Of a DNA stretch of 64,000 nt, positions 1 through 7,767 are shown piece by piece. Below the pieces are notes generated by a model, which was not told the DNA's origin, did not search any database, and was given only the letters and a program-made list of their open reading frames with translations. Source of the DNA: Acidovorax soli (GTDB lineage Bacteria; Pseudomonadota; Gammaproteobacteria; Burkholderiales; Burkholderiaceae_C); the NCBI RefSeq assembly GCF_014207955.1, contig NZ_JACHLK010000013.1, forward strand, positions 1 to 64,000, in the 5' to 3' direction. Position numbers and translations under genes: made by a program. Every line of letters starts with the position of its first letter. Within the stretch, counting starts at the first letter, position 1.

Positions 1-183
1 GCCCCGGCGGTGCGCAAGCCGGTGGCCATGGCGGCGCCAGCGGCGCGGGCGGCGGTGAAGGCGCCTGTGGCCAGCCGGCTGGCAGCACCCAAGGCTCCAG
101 TGAAGGCGGCGGCACCGGCCGCGGCACCCAGCCCGGCGCCCAAGGCGGCTGGAGGCGGGGATGATGAATGGGAAAGCTTCTGA
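1..183 (+). CDS. Methyl-accepting chemotaxis protein, C-terminal tail (partial)
   Basis: The reading frame is open from the first base and ends at TGA 181-183. The 60 visible residues are an Ala/Pro/Lys-rich linker ending in GDDEWESF. The neighbouring complete chemoreceptor ends in the same way (SDDEWESF), and the last codons of the two genes are almost identical at DNA level, so this is the end of a tandem paralogue. C-terminal pentapeptides of the xWxxF type on flexible linkers tether CheR/CheB in many receptors (established knowledge); that EWESF does this here is inference. The signalling domain lies outside the window. Confidence 0.8.
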   Translation, partial: APAVRKPVAMAAPAARAAVKAPVASRLAAPKAPVKAAAPAAAPSPAPKAAGGGDDEWESF

Positions 184-284
184 TTCGTGCTTGTGAATGC
201 AGGCGGGCCATGCAGCGGCCCCCTGCGCCCACACCACCGAACGAAACCTGAGAGGGCATCGCGGGCATTGGCTTGAATCTTGCA

Positions 285-302
285 GAACTGTGTTTACAGT
301 TC
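285..302. promoter_or_regulatory. Perfect inverted repeat upstream of the chemoreceptor
   Basis: GAACTGT (285-291) and ACAGTTC (296-302) form a perfect 7-bp inverted repeat with a 4-base spacer, 20 bases before the ATG of the second chemoreceptor. It could be an operator or a 5' UTR hairpin. There is no T-run, so it is not a simple terminator for the upstream gene. Confidence 0.4.
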
Positions 303-322
303 GTTACTTCGGGAGACAGGCC

Positions 323-2053
323 ATGAATCGATTCAAGATTTCTACCCGCCTGGCGGGGCTTCTCGGTGTGTTGTGCTGCCTTGTCCTGCTGGTCGGTGGG
401 GCAGGTCTGTTTGGAATGGGGCAGTCCAACGCCGGGCTCAAATCGGTGTACGACGACCGGGTGGTGCCCCTCAAGCAGATCAAGATCGTGGCCGACATGT
501 ACGCGGTCAACGTGGTCGACGCGGCGCACAAGGTGCGCGACGGCGGCATGACTGCTGCGCAGGGCCTGCAGTCGGTGGCCGATGCCCGCAAGGCCATCGA
601 CACCAACTGGAGCGCCTACCTGGCCACCAAGCTGGCGCCCGAGGAAAAGACGCTGGTGGACCGCTTCAAGCCCCTGCAGGCCAAGGCGGATGCCGCGACC
701 GAAACCCTGGTGGGCCTGTTCCGCGGGGGCGATGCCAGCGCGCTGACCACTTTTGCCGCCAAGGACCTGTACCCGGCCATGGACCCGCTGCAGGAAGTGC
801 TGGGCCAGCTCATGCAGGTGCAGCTCGACCAGGCCAAGATGGAGTACGACCGCGCCGCGGCCAGCTACCAGACCATCTGGGCCGTGACCGTGGCGGCCGT
901 GGTGCTGGGCGTGCTGCTGGCCGTGCTGGTGGGCGGCTCGATGATCCGCCAGATCTCGCGTTCGCTGGGCAACGCGGTGGACATCACCGATGCTGTGTCG
1001 CGTGGCGACCTCACCGTGCCCATCCAGGCGCAGGGGCGCGACGAGATCGCCTACCTGCTCACCGGCCTGACCGCCATGCGCGACAACCTGGCCCAGGTCG
1101 TGTCGGGCGTGCGCGGCAATGCGCAGGGCGTGGCGTCGGCCAGCGCCGAGATCGCCTCAGGCAACCACGACCTGTCCATCCGCACGGAAGAGCAGGCCAG
1201 CGCACTGCAGCAGACGGCAGCGTCCATGGAGGAGCTGAGTTCCACCGTGCGGCAGAACGCCGACAACGCGCGCCAGGCCAACCAACTGGCGATGAGCGCC
1301 TCCACCGTGGCCGTGCAGGGCGGCGACGTGGTGTCCGAAGTGGTCGAGACCATGAAGGGCATCAACGACAGCAGCAAGAAGATTTCCGACATCATCGGTG
1401 TCATCGACGGCATCGCCTTCCAGACCAACATCCTGGCGCTCAACGCGGCGGTGGAGGCGGCCCGCGCGGGCGAGCAAGGCCGCGGCTTTGCCGTGGTGGC
1501 CAGCGAGGTGCGCAGCCTGGCCGGCCGCAGCGCGGATGCGGCCAAGGAGATCAAGAGCCTGATCCATGCAAGCGTCGAGCGCGTGGAGCAGGGCACGACC
1601 CTGGTGGACAAAGCAGGCGCGACCATGACCGAGGTGGTGGCCTCGATCCGCCGCGTGACCGACATCATGGGCGAGATCAGCGCCGCCAGCACCGAGCAGA
1701 GCCAGGGCGTCTCCCAGGTGGGGGATGCCGTCACGCAGATGGACCAGGTCACGCAGCAGAATGCCGCCCTGGTCGAAGAAATGGCCGCCGCAGCCGGCAG
1801 CCTGAGCCACCAGGCCCAGGCCCTGGTCGGGGCCGTGGAGGTGTTCAAGCTGTCGGCCGACGCACCGCCCGTTCAGGCCGCGGCAGCGCCCCGTCCCGCC
1901 CCTGCGAAGCCGGTGGCTTCACCGGCCACCCGTCCGCCGGTGGCCAGCGCGGCGCCACGCAAGCTCACGGCACCGGTGTCCGCCAAGGCGCCGGCTGCTG
2001 CACCGCGGGCGGCAGCGACGACGGCGTCCGATGATGAATGGGAGAGCTTCTGA
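323..2053 (+). CDS. Methyl-accepting chemotaxis protein
   Basis: A 576-residue transmembrane chemoreceptor. The start at ATG 323 follows GGGAG and gives a normal N-terminus (MNRFKISTRL); the frame is open further upstream but that extension is not protein-like. In order: TM helix about 10-32, a periplasmic helical sensor of about 150 residues (four-helix-bundle type), TM helix about 185-207, HAMP about 208-262, then the coiled-coil signalling domain with the conserved tip (IDGIAFQTNILALNAAVEAA). An Ala/Pro-rich linker ends in EWESF, a possible CheR/CheB tether. The receptor should form clusters with CheA/CheW and be methylated. The ligand cannot be told from sequence. It lies directly downstream of a paralogue with the same tail. 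Confidence 0.95.
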   Translation: MNRFKISTRLAGLLGVLCCLVLLVGGAGLFGMGQSNAGLKSVYDDRVVPLKQIKIVADMYAVNVVDAAHKVRDGGMTAAQGLQSVADARKAIDTNWSAYLATKLAPEEKTLVDRFKPLQAKADAATETLVGLFRGGDASALTTFAAKDLYPAMDPLQEVLGQLMQVQLDQAKMEYDRAAASYQTIWAVTVAAVVLGVLLAVLVGGSMIRQISRSLGNAVDITDAVSRGDLTVPIQAQGRDEIAYLLTGLTAMRDNLAQVVSGVRGNAQGVASASAEIASGNHDLSIRTEEQASALQQTAASMEELSSTVRQNADNARQANQLAMSASTVAVQGGDVVSEVVETMKGINDSSKKISDIIGVIDGIAFQTNILALNAAVEAARAGEQGRGFAVVASEVRSLAGRSADAAKEIKSLIHASVERVEQGTTLVDKAGATMTEVVASIRRVTDIMGEISAASTEQSQGVSQVGDAVTQMDQVTQQNAALVEEMAAAAGSLSHQAQALVGAVEVFKLSADAPPVQAAAAPRPAPAKPVASPATRPPVASAAPRKLTAPVSAKAPAAAPRAAATTASDDEWESF

Positions 2054-2091
2054 GCTCTCGAAGCCGCTTCAGCCTGTTGAATGCGCAGTGA

Positions 2092-2157
2092 TGCACCAAA
2101 ATGGGTCTTTTATGGCCTATTGCCTCAATTTGGTGCTTTTGTGGGTCTTTTTGGTGC
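2092..2157. other. NtrC-like GCACCA half-sites in a convergent intergenic region
   Basis: Between the chemoreceptor and the convergent reductase gene there is TGCACCAAAATGG at 2092-2104 and two further copies in the opposite orientation (TGGTGC at 2131-2136 and 2152-2157). GCACCAAAA (2093-2101) and TTTTGGTGC (2149-2157) are a perfect 9-bp inverted repeat. The motif resembles half of an NtrC site (TGCACCA-N5-TGGTGCA), but no sigma-54 promoter or target gene is evident. It may instead be a termination structure. Confidence 0.25.
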
Positions 2158-2173
2158 GCTGGCCCGCGGTCAC

Positions 2174-3034
2174 TTAGATGGCATCCAGCCGTGCCACGGC
2201 ATCGGCTGGCAATACCAGCCGGGCCGATGCCATGTTCTGCTGCAGGTGCGTGACCGACGAGGTGCCCGGGATCAACAGGATATTGGGTGAGCGCTGCAGC
2301 AGCCAGGCCAGCGCCACTTGCATGGGCGTGGCGTCCAGCTGAACGGCCACGGCCGACAGGGCGTCCGACTGCAATGGCGTGAAGCCGCCCAGCGGGAAGA
2401 AGGGCACATAGGCCGTGCCTTCGGCTGCCAGTTGTGCGAGCAAGGCCTCGTCCTCGCGGTGGGCCAGGTTGTACAGGTTCTGCACGCAGACGATGGGGGT
2501 GATCCGGCGCCCGTCCTGCACCTGGCGCGCCGTCACATTGCTCAGCCCGATGTGGCGGACGAGGCCCTGGCGCTGCAGCTCGGCCAGCGCCGTCAGCGGC
2601 TCTTCCAGCGAGCCTTCGGCCGGGCCGTGCACGCTGAACATGGCGCGCAGGTTCACCACGTCCAGCACATCGAGGCCCAGGTGGCGCAGGTTGTCGTGCA
2701 CGGCCTGCGTGAGTTCCGCCTTCGAGAAGGCGGGCAGCCACGAGGCATCGTCGCCGCGCCGAGCGCCCACCTTGGTCACGAGGGTCAGGCCATCGCGGTA
2801 GGGGTGCAGCGCCTCCTTGATGATCTGGTTGGTCACGTGCGGGCCGTAGAAGTCGCTGGTGTCGATGTGGTCCACACCGCTTTCCACCGCGGCACGCAAC
2901 ACGGCCACGGCGGCGGCGCGGTCCTTGGGCGGGCCGAACACGCCAGGGCCGGCCAGCTGCATGGCGCCGTAGCCCAGGCGCTTCACGGTGCGTTGGCCGA
3001 GCGCATAGGTGCCGGCCTGGTCGATGGCTGTCAT
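2174..3034 (-). CDS. Aldo/keto reductase family oxidoreductase
   Basis: A 286-residue TIM-barrel NAD(P)H-dependent reductase. ATG 3034 is preceded by AAGGAG at good spacing. Three of the four usual catalytic residues are visible: Asp58 and Tyr63 in HIDTSDFYG, and Lys88 in LVTKVG. The usual catalytic His position appears to be Arg130 in VVNLRAM, which is also my recollection of YdbC-like family members. The C-terminal half has the cofactor-binding segment with IPGTSS. Substrate unknown. The gene diverges from a LysR regulator that probably controls it through the palindrome at 3119-3138. Confidence 0.88.
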   Translation of the reverse strand: MTAIDQAGTYALGQRTVKRLGYGAMQLAGPGVFGPPKDRAAAVAVLRAAVESGVDHIDTSDFYGPHVTNQIIKEALHPYRDGLTLVTKVGARRGDDASWLPAFSKAELTQAVHDNLRHLGLDVLDVVNLRAMFSVHGPAEGSLEEPLTALAELQRQGLVRHIGLSNVTARQVQDGRRITPIVCVQNLYNLAHREDEALLAQLAAEGTAYVPFFPLGGFTPLQSDALSAVAVQLDATPMQVALAWLLQRSPNILLIPGTSSVTHLQQNMASARLVLPADAVARLDAI

Positions 3035-3118
3035 GGAAATCTCCTTGCAATGAATGGATCGATGGGTCCACTGTAGGCAGGCATGGCGTGTACGATAAGC
3101 CGGGTGAATGTGCACGGG

Positions 3119-3138
3119 TTGTGCTGAATTCAGAACAA
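3119..3138. promoter_or_regulatory. Near-perfect palindrome between divergent AKR and LysR genes
   Basis: TTGTGCTGAATTCAGAACAA matches its own reverse complement at 18 of 20 positions and contains the T-N11-A pattern of LysR-type sites. It lies in the 123-bp divergent region, close to the regulator start. It is the probable binding site of the adjacent LysR protein. Confidence 0.6.
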
Positions 3139-3157
3139 TCACGCGGAGGTATGCACC

Positions 3158-4102
3158 ATGGCCGAGCAGTTGGGTGATCTGGCCGCCTTCCTGGCCGTTG
3201 CGCGCAGCGGTGGCTTTCGCGAAGCCGCGCGCGGCAGTGGCGGCACCAGCAGCGCCTCGGGCCTGAGCGAGGCCGTGCGCCGGCTCGAAGCGCGCCTGGG
3301 TGTGCGCCTGCTGCACCGCACCACGCGCAGCGTTGCGCCCACCGAGGCCGGGGCGCGCCTGCTCGAGCGGCTAGGGCCCGCACTGGGCGAGGTCGAGGCC
3401 GCGCTCGATGTGGTCAACGGCTTTCGCGACCGGCCGGCCGGCACCCTGCGCCTGAACGTGCCCGCCAGCGCCGCGCGCCTGGTGCTGCCCGCCATCGTGC
3501 CGCCCTTCCTTGCGGCCTATCCCGAGATCCGGCTCGACGTGGTGGTCGAGGAGAGCTTCGTCGATATCCTGGCCGAGGGCTGCGATGCTGGCATCCGCTA
3601 CGACGAACGGCTGGAGCAGGACATGATCGCCATCCCCATCGGCCCGCGCTGGCAGCGCATGGCCACGGCCGCGTCACCCGCCTACCTGGCCGCGCGCGGC
3701 CGTCCAGCGCACCCGCGCGACCTGATGCAGCACGCCTGCCTGCGCGGCCGCTTCGCCAGCGGTTCCATGGCCAGTTGGGAATTCGAGCGCGCCGGCGAGG
3801 TGGTGGTCGTGGACCCGTCCGGCCCTTTGATCGTGCGCATCGCGGGTGGGGTGGACCTGGCGGTGGAGGTGGCACGCGCGGGCTGCGGCATCATCCACAT
3901 GTTCGAAGGCTGGCTGCAGCCCCACATCGACAGCGGGGCGCTGGTGCCCGTGCTGGAAGACTGGGCGCGGCCTTTCACCGGGCCGTTTCTCTACTATCCC
4001 GGCCGGCGTTACCTGCCAGCGCCGCTGAGAGCGTTTGTGGATTTTGTGCGGGAGCAGTCTGCCGTCGCTGGAATGGATGGGGCAGGCACTACCCCTGCCT
4101 GA
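3158..4102 (+). CDS. LysR family transcriptional regulator
   Basis: A 314-residue LysR-type regulator. The N-terminal winged helix-turn-helix covers about residues 5-65 (AVARSGGFREAARG, with LHRTTRSVAPTEAG as recognition-helix and wing signature). The effector-binding domain follows to about residue 300. ATG 3158 has GGAGG at 3145-3149. The recognition helix region carries a Gly/Ser-rich stretch (SGGTSSASG) where LysR proteins usually have TQPAVS-like sequence, as in the subgroup that regulates aldo/keto reductases and quinone reductases. Divergent orientation suggests control of the neighbouring reductase. Its 3' end overlaps the convergent acyltransferase gene by 14 bases. Confidence 0.92.
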   Translation: MAEQLGDLAAFLAVARSGGFREAARGSGGTSSASGLSEAVRRLEARLGVRLLHRTTRSVAPTEAGARLLERLGPALGEVEAALDVVNGFRDRPAGTLRLNVPASAARLVLPAIVPPFLAAYPEIRLDVVVEESFVDILAEGCDAGIRYDERLEQDMIAIPIGPRWQRMATAASPAYLAARGRPAHPRDLMQHACLRGRFASGSMASWEFERAGEVVVVDPSGPLIVRIAGGVDLAVEVARAGCGIIHMFEGWLQPHIDSGALVPVLEDWARPFTGPFLYYPGRRYLPAPLRAFVDFVREQSAVAGMDGAGTTPA

Positions 4103-5366
4103 ACGGACTGCGCCCCTGCAGTTCCTCCAGATAGCCTTCCACCCCCTGGCCTTCGCGCTCCAGAAAGCGCTCCACCGCCTCGGCAAACGCCGGGTGGGCG
4201 ATCCAGTGGGCGCTGGTGGCCTGCACGGGCAGCAGGGCGCGGGCCATCTTGTGCTCGCCCTGGGCGCCGCCCTCGAAGCGCGCCGCGCCGTGGGCGATGC
4301 ACCACTGCAGCGGCTGGTAGTAGCAGGCCTCGAAATGCAGGCAGTCCACGCGCTCCAGTGCGCCCCAATAGCGGCCGTAAGCCACCAGGCCATCGTCACC
4401 ATGGTCGCCCAGTGCGATCAGGCTGCTGGCAATGGAGTGGCCGTCTTTTTCGGCGATGAACAGCAGCCAGGCCTCGGGCAGGGTGGCGGCCATGCGCGTG
4501 AAGAAGTCGCGCGTGAGGTAGGGCGGGTTGCCGTGCTCGAGGTAGGTGCGCTCGTAGCAGCGGTAGAAGAAATCCCAGTCTGCCGTGCTGATGTCCGCGC
4601 CGCGCGACCAGCGGAAGGTGACGCCGGCCTCGGCCACGCGGCGGCGCTCCTGGCGGATTTTCTTGCGCTTGTCCTGGGCCAGGCTGGCGAGGAAATCGTC
4701 GAAGTTCGTGTAGCGGGCCGGAGCGTCCTCGGCGGTGGCTGAAGGAGGTGCCGAGCCGGCGCCGGGCCGCCCCAAGGCGGCGAGAGCCCCCTCGGGGGGC
4801 AGCGAAGACACGCCAGTGCCGAGCGTGGGGGCCACGTTCTTCCAATGGAATTGAACCGTGTGGCGCAGCATCAGGCCTTCATCGACACTGGTCTTCACAT
4901 CGTCGCTGCTGGCAAACAGCACATGCACGGACGAGACACCCTGGCTTTCGCACCACTGGCAGACGGCTTGCACCAGCAGGGTGCGGGCCTCTTCATCGCG
5001 CGCCAGCAGCCGGGTGCCGGGCACGGGCGTGAAGGGCACGGCGATGGTGGCCTTGGGGTAGTAGGGCACGCCATGCTGCTCGTAGGCGTTGGCCCAGGCC
5101 CAGTCGAAGACGTACTCGCCGTACGAATGGCTCTTGAGGTACAGCGGGCAGGCGGCGATCAGTGCATCGCCCTCCCACAGCGTCATGAAGCGGGGTGTCC
5201 AGCCGCGCTTGGGCGTGGCGCTGCCGCTCTCGTGCAGGGCCGCGAGGTATTCATGGCGCAGAAAGGGCGTGGGGTGGCTTTGCAAAGCCAGCAGGCTGTT
5301 CCAGGCATTGGCGTCCACCTCCTGCGGAGAGGCCAGCACGCGGGCGATAATGTCCGATTCAGCCAT
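4089..5366 (-). CDS. COG3146/DUF482 GNAT-fold protein (FemAB-like)
   Basis: A 425-residue protein of the peptidoglycan biosynthesis/recognition-like family (COG3146), predicted acyltransferases with two GNAT-like halves. Typical segments are FLRHEYLAALHESG near the N-terminus, DKRKKIRQERRRV in the middle and YGRYWG...LHFEACYYQPLQWCI with EGGAQGEHKMARAL near the C-terminus. I chose ATG 5366 (MAESD); an alternative ATG lies 21 bases upstream, and neither has a strong ribosome-binding site. A linker of about 34 residues between the halves (around SSLPPEGALAALGRPG) is encoded by an in-frame repeat element at 4748-4812. The gene diverges from nadE. Confidence 0.85.
   Translation of the reverse strand: MAESDIIARVLASPQEVDANAWNSLLALQSHPTPFLRHEYLAALHESGSATPKRGWTPRFMTLWEGDALIAACPLYLKSHSYGEYVFDWAWANAYEQHGVPYYPKATIAVPFTPVPGTRLLARDEEARTLLVQAVCQWCESQGVSSVHVLFASSDDVKTSVDEGLMLRHTVQFHWKNVAPTLGTGVSSLPPEGALAALGRPGAGSAPPSATAEDAPARYTNFDDFLASLAQDKRKKIRQERRRVAEAGVTFRWSRGADISTADWDFFYRCYERTYLEHGNPPYLTRDFFTRMAATLPEAWLLFIAEKDGHSIASSLIALGDHGDDGLVAYGRYWGALERVDCLHFEACYYQPLQWCIAHGAARFEGGAQGEHKMARALLPVQATSAHWIAHPAFAEAVERFLEREGQGVEGYLEELQGRSPFRQG
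4748..4812 (-). repeat. Intragenic GC-rich repeat element (in-frame insertion)
   Basis: Read on the minus strand this stretch has the order CGCTGCCCCCCGAGGGGG, then GCCGCC, then GGGGCGGCCC and CGGCGCCGGC. The intergenic elements at 7104-7260 and 53283-53395 have the same order: a C-run/G-run stem, GCCGCC, GGCGGCCC and CGGCG. It supplies the low-complexity linker of the COG3146 protein without breaking the frame. It is a diverged member of the family rather than an exact copy. Confidence 0.55.
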
Positions 5367-5431
5367 GTATGCCCTGTGGGCCTGCATCGGCGGTTGTCTT
5401 CAACCCGGCCTTGGTGGCCTCTTCCAGTTCC

Positions 5432-7096
5432 ATGACGCTCTCCATTTGCACAGCGCAGCTCAATTTCGTGGTGGGCGACATGCCCGGCAATGCGCAGAAG
5501 ATCATTGCCGCAGCGCGCGAGGCCCATGCCCGGGGAGCGCAGTTGCTGCTCACGCCCGAGCTGGCGGTGTGCGGCTATGCGGCGGAGGACCTGTTCCTTC
5601 GCCCGGCCTTCATCGCCGCCTGCGATGATGCCGTGAAAACCGTGGCCCGTGAGACTGCGGGGTTGAAAGGCCTGGCCATCGTGATCGGGCATCCACAGGC
5701 CGTGCGCGCCGATGCCCCGGCCTTCAGCGCCTGCTTCAATGCCGCCAGCGTGCTGCGCGACGGCGTGGTCGAGCAGACCTACGCCAAGCGCGAGCTGCCC
5801 AACTACCAGGTGTTCGACGAGCGCCGCTACTTCGTGGCCGGGCAGGCGCCCTGTGTGTTTGAGGTGGCCGGTGTGCGCGTGGGCGTGCTGGTCTGCGAAG
5901 ACGCCTGGTTTGCCGGCCCTGCGCGCGACGCGGCAGCGGCCGGCGCGCAGCTGCTGGCGGTGATCAATGCCTCGCCCTTCCACCTGGGCAAGAGCGCCGA
6001 GCGCGAGGACACCATGCGCGAGCGCGTCAAGGAAACGGGTCTGCCCCTGGTCTACGCCCACCTGGTGGGCGGGCAGGACGAGGTGGTGTTCGAAGGCCGT
6101 TCCTTCGCCCTGGGCGCCGATGGCGCTGTGACGGCGCGCGCCCCGGGCTTTGAGGAGGTGCTGTTCAACGTGCAGGTGGAGTCCGGCAACGGCGCTGCCC
6201 CGCTGGTGCTTAAGGGCGACATCGCCCCGCTGCGCAGCGCCGAGGCCGACCTGTGGGACACCCTGGTGCTGGGCGTGCGCGACTATGTGGGCAAGAACCG
6301 CTTTCCCGGCGTGCTGCTGGGCCTGTCGGGCGGCATCGACTCGGCCCTGGTGCTGGCGATTGCCGTCGATGCGCTGGGCGCGGACAAGGTGCGCGCGGTG
6401 ATGATGCCTTCGCCGTACACCGCCGACATCAGCTGGATCGACGCGCGCGACATGGCGGCCCGCCTGGGCGTGCGCTACGACGAGATTTCCATCCAACCCC
6501 AGTTCGAGGCCTTCAAGGCCGCGCTGGCCAGCGACTTCGCGGGCCTGGCCGAGGACACGACCGAAGAGAACCTGCAGGCGCGCATCCGCGGCACCTTGCT
6601 CATGGCCCTGTCCAACAAGTTCGGCTCCATCGTGCTGACCACGGGCAACAAGAGCGAAATGTCGACGGGCTACTGCACGCTGTACGGCGACATGGCCGGC
6701 GGCTTCGCCGTCATCAAGGACGTGGCCAAGACCACCGTGTTCGCGCTGTGCCGCTGGCGCAATGAAAACGACCCCTATGGCACGGGCGCCAGCCCCATCC
6801 CCGAGCGCATCATCACCCGCCCGCCGAGTGCCGAGCTGCGCCCCGACCAGAAGGACCAGGACAGCCTGCCGCCCTACGACGTGCTGGACGCCATCGTCGC
6901 GCGCTACATGGAGAACGACGAGCCCATCGAATCCATCATCGCCGCCGGCTTCGCGCGCGCCGATGTGGAGCGCGTGACCCGGCTCATCAAGATCAACGAG
7001 TACAAGCGCCAGCAGGCGCCCGTGGGGATTCGCGTCACACGCCGCAGCTTCGGCAAGGATTGGCGTTACCCTATCACCAACAGTTTCAGAGCTTGA
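5432..7096 (+). CDS. nadE: NAD+ synthetase, glutamine-dependent
   Basis: A 554-residue two-domain enzyme making NAD+ from deamido-NAD+, ATP and glutamine. The N-terminal nitrilase-type glutaminase has the triad Glu43 (LLLTPEL), Lys119 (TYAKRELPNY) and Cys155 (LVCEDAW). The C-terminal synthetase has the ATP P-loop SGGIDS at 299-304 and the TTGNKSEMSTGYCTLYGDMAGG segment around residue 405. ATG 5432 gives the standard family N-terminus (MTLSICTAQLNF). The length fits the glutamine-using class. It is followed by glnB, a common pairing in betaproteobacteria; the two are separated by 263 bases that hold a repeat element. Confidence 0.96.
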   Translation: MTLSICTAQLNFVVGDMPGNAQKIIAAAREAHARGAQLLLTPELAVCGYAAEDLFLRPAFIAACDDAVKTVARETAGLKGLAIVIGHPQAVRADAPAFSACFNAASVLRDGVVEQTYAKRELPNYQVFDERRYFVAGQAPCVFEVAGVRVGVLVCEDAWFAGPARDAAAAGAQLLAVINASPFHLGKSAEREDTMRERVKETGLPLVYAHLVGGQDEVVFEGRSFALGADGAVTARAPGFEEVLFNVQVESGNGAAPLVLKGDIAPLRSAEADLWDTLVLGVRDYVGKNRFPGVLLGLSGGIDSALVLAIAVDALGADKVRAVMMPSPYTADISWIDARDMAARLGVRYDEISIQPQFEAFKAALASDFAGLAEDTTEENLQARIRGTLLMALSNKFGSIVLTTGNKSEMSTGYCTLYGDMAGGFAVIKDVAKTTVFALCRWRNENDPYGTGASPIPERIITRPPSAELRPDQKDQDSLPPYDVLDAIVARYMENDEPIESIIAAGFARADVERVTRLIKINEYKRQQAPVGIRVTRRSFGKDWRYPITNSFRA

Positions 7097-7103
7097 GCAT
7101 GAC

Positions 7104-7260
7104 CATCCCCCTGAGGCGCTTCGCGCCTTCCCCCTTCTCTCGAATTGCTGTGCAATTCGGGAAGGGGGACGCTGCCAGCGCACGCAAGCGAAGCGCTGCA
7201 TACGCAGCTTGGCGGCCCTTGCGCGGCAGCCCTGGCCTTGGCTGCGGGAGTTCTACCAGT
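7104..7260 (+). repeat. Palindromic intergenic repeat element
   Basis: Contains CCCCCTGAGGCGCTTCGCGCC followed by a C-run. A stem formed by TCCCCCTTCTCTCGAATTG against CAATTCGGGAAGGGGGA comes next, then GGCGGCCCTTGCGCGGC. The first block and the GGCGGCCCTTGC block recur in the same order and strand at 53283-53395. This is a dispersed repeat family; it fills most of the nadE-glnB gap. Confidence 0.75.
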
Positions 7261-7359
7261 GGCGATCTTGTTTGAGTGCTGAGAGAAATTGATACCGTAT
7301 CGCGGGCGCAGGCCAGCATCTAGTTTTTTTACTTTTCCCTATCCCCCAGGAGAGCCACC

Positions 7360-7698
7360 ATGAAAATGATCACCGCCGTCATCAAGCCTTTCAAGCTCGA
7401 AGAAGTCCGCGAAGCCCTGGCCGAGTGCGGCGTGACCGGCCTGACCGTGACCGAAGTCAAGGGCTTCGGCCGCCAGAAAGGCCATACCGAGCTCTACCGT
7501 GGCGCCGAGTACGTGGTGGACTTCCTTCCCAAGGTGAAGGTCGAGGTCGTCGTCAAGTCCGAGGACGTGGACCGCTGTGTGGACGCCATCGTCAACGTGG
7601 CGCGCACCGGCAAGATCGGCGATGGCAAGATCTTCGTGACCGCCGTGGAGCGCGTGGTGCGCATCCGCACCGGCGATCTGGACGACGCTGCGGTTTGA
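7360..7698 (+). CDS. glnB: Nitrogen regulatory protein P-II
   Basis: A 112-residue PII signal protein. It starts MKMITAVIKPFKLEEVREAL and carries the T-loop with the uridylylation site Tyr51 in LYRGAEYVVDFLPK, then the C-terminal signature GKIGDGKIFV. It senses 2-oxoglutarate, ATP and ADP, and after GlnD modification controls NtrB/NtrC and glutamine synthetase adenylylation (family knowledge). An AGGAG ribosome-binding site precedes ATG 7360. Its place behind nadE and without amtB favours GlnB over GlnK. A strong hairpin at 7700-7737 ends the gene. Confidence 0.95.
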   Translation: MKMITAVIKPFKLEEVREALAECGVTGLTVTEVKGFGRQKGHTELYRGAEYVVDFLPKVKVEVVVKSEDVDRCVDAIVNVARTGKIGDGKIFVTAVERVVRIRTGDLDDAAV

Positions 7699-7699
7699 T

Positions 7700-7737
7700 G
7701 CCGCTTTTCCGGGCTGTGCGCCGCCCGGAAAAGCGGC
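7700..7737. terminator. Bidirectional hairpin between glnB and the LOG gene
   Basis: CCGCTTTTCCGGGC (7701-7714) and GCCCGGAAAAGCGG (7723-7736) pair perfectly, extended by one outer G-C pair. It lies in the 69-base gap between two convergent genes, so it probably stops transcription from both sides. Confidence 0.7.
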
Positions 7738-7767
7738 TGGCCGCGCACAAGGCGCGGCCACATGCGC

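Noticed and set aside
5183..7201. 672-codon open frame opposite nadE
   Set aside because: Fully antisense to a certain gene, with low-complexity His/Gly/Val-rich sequence and no domain.
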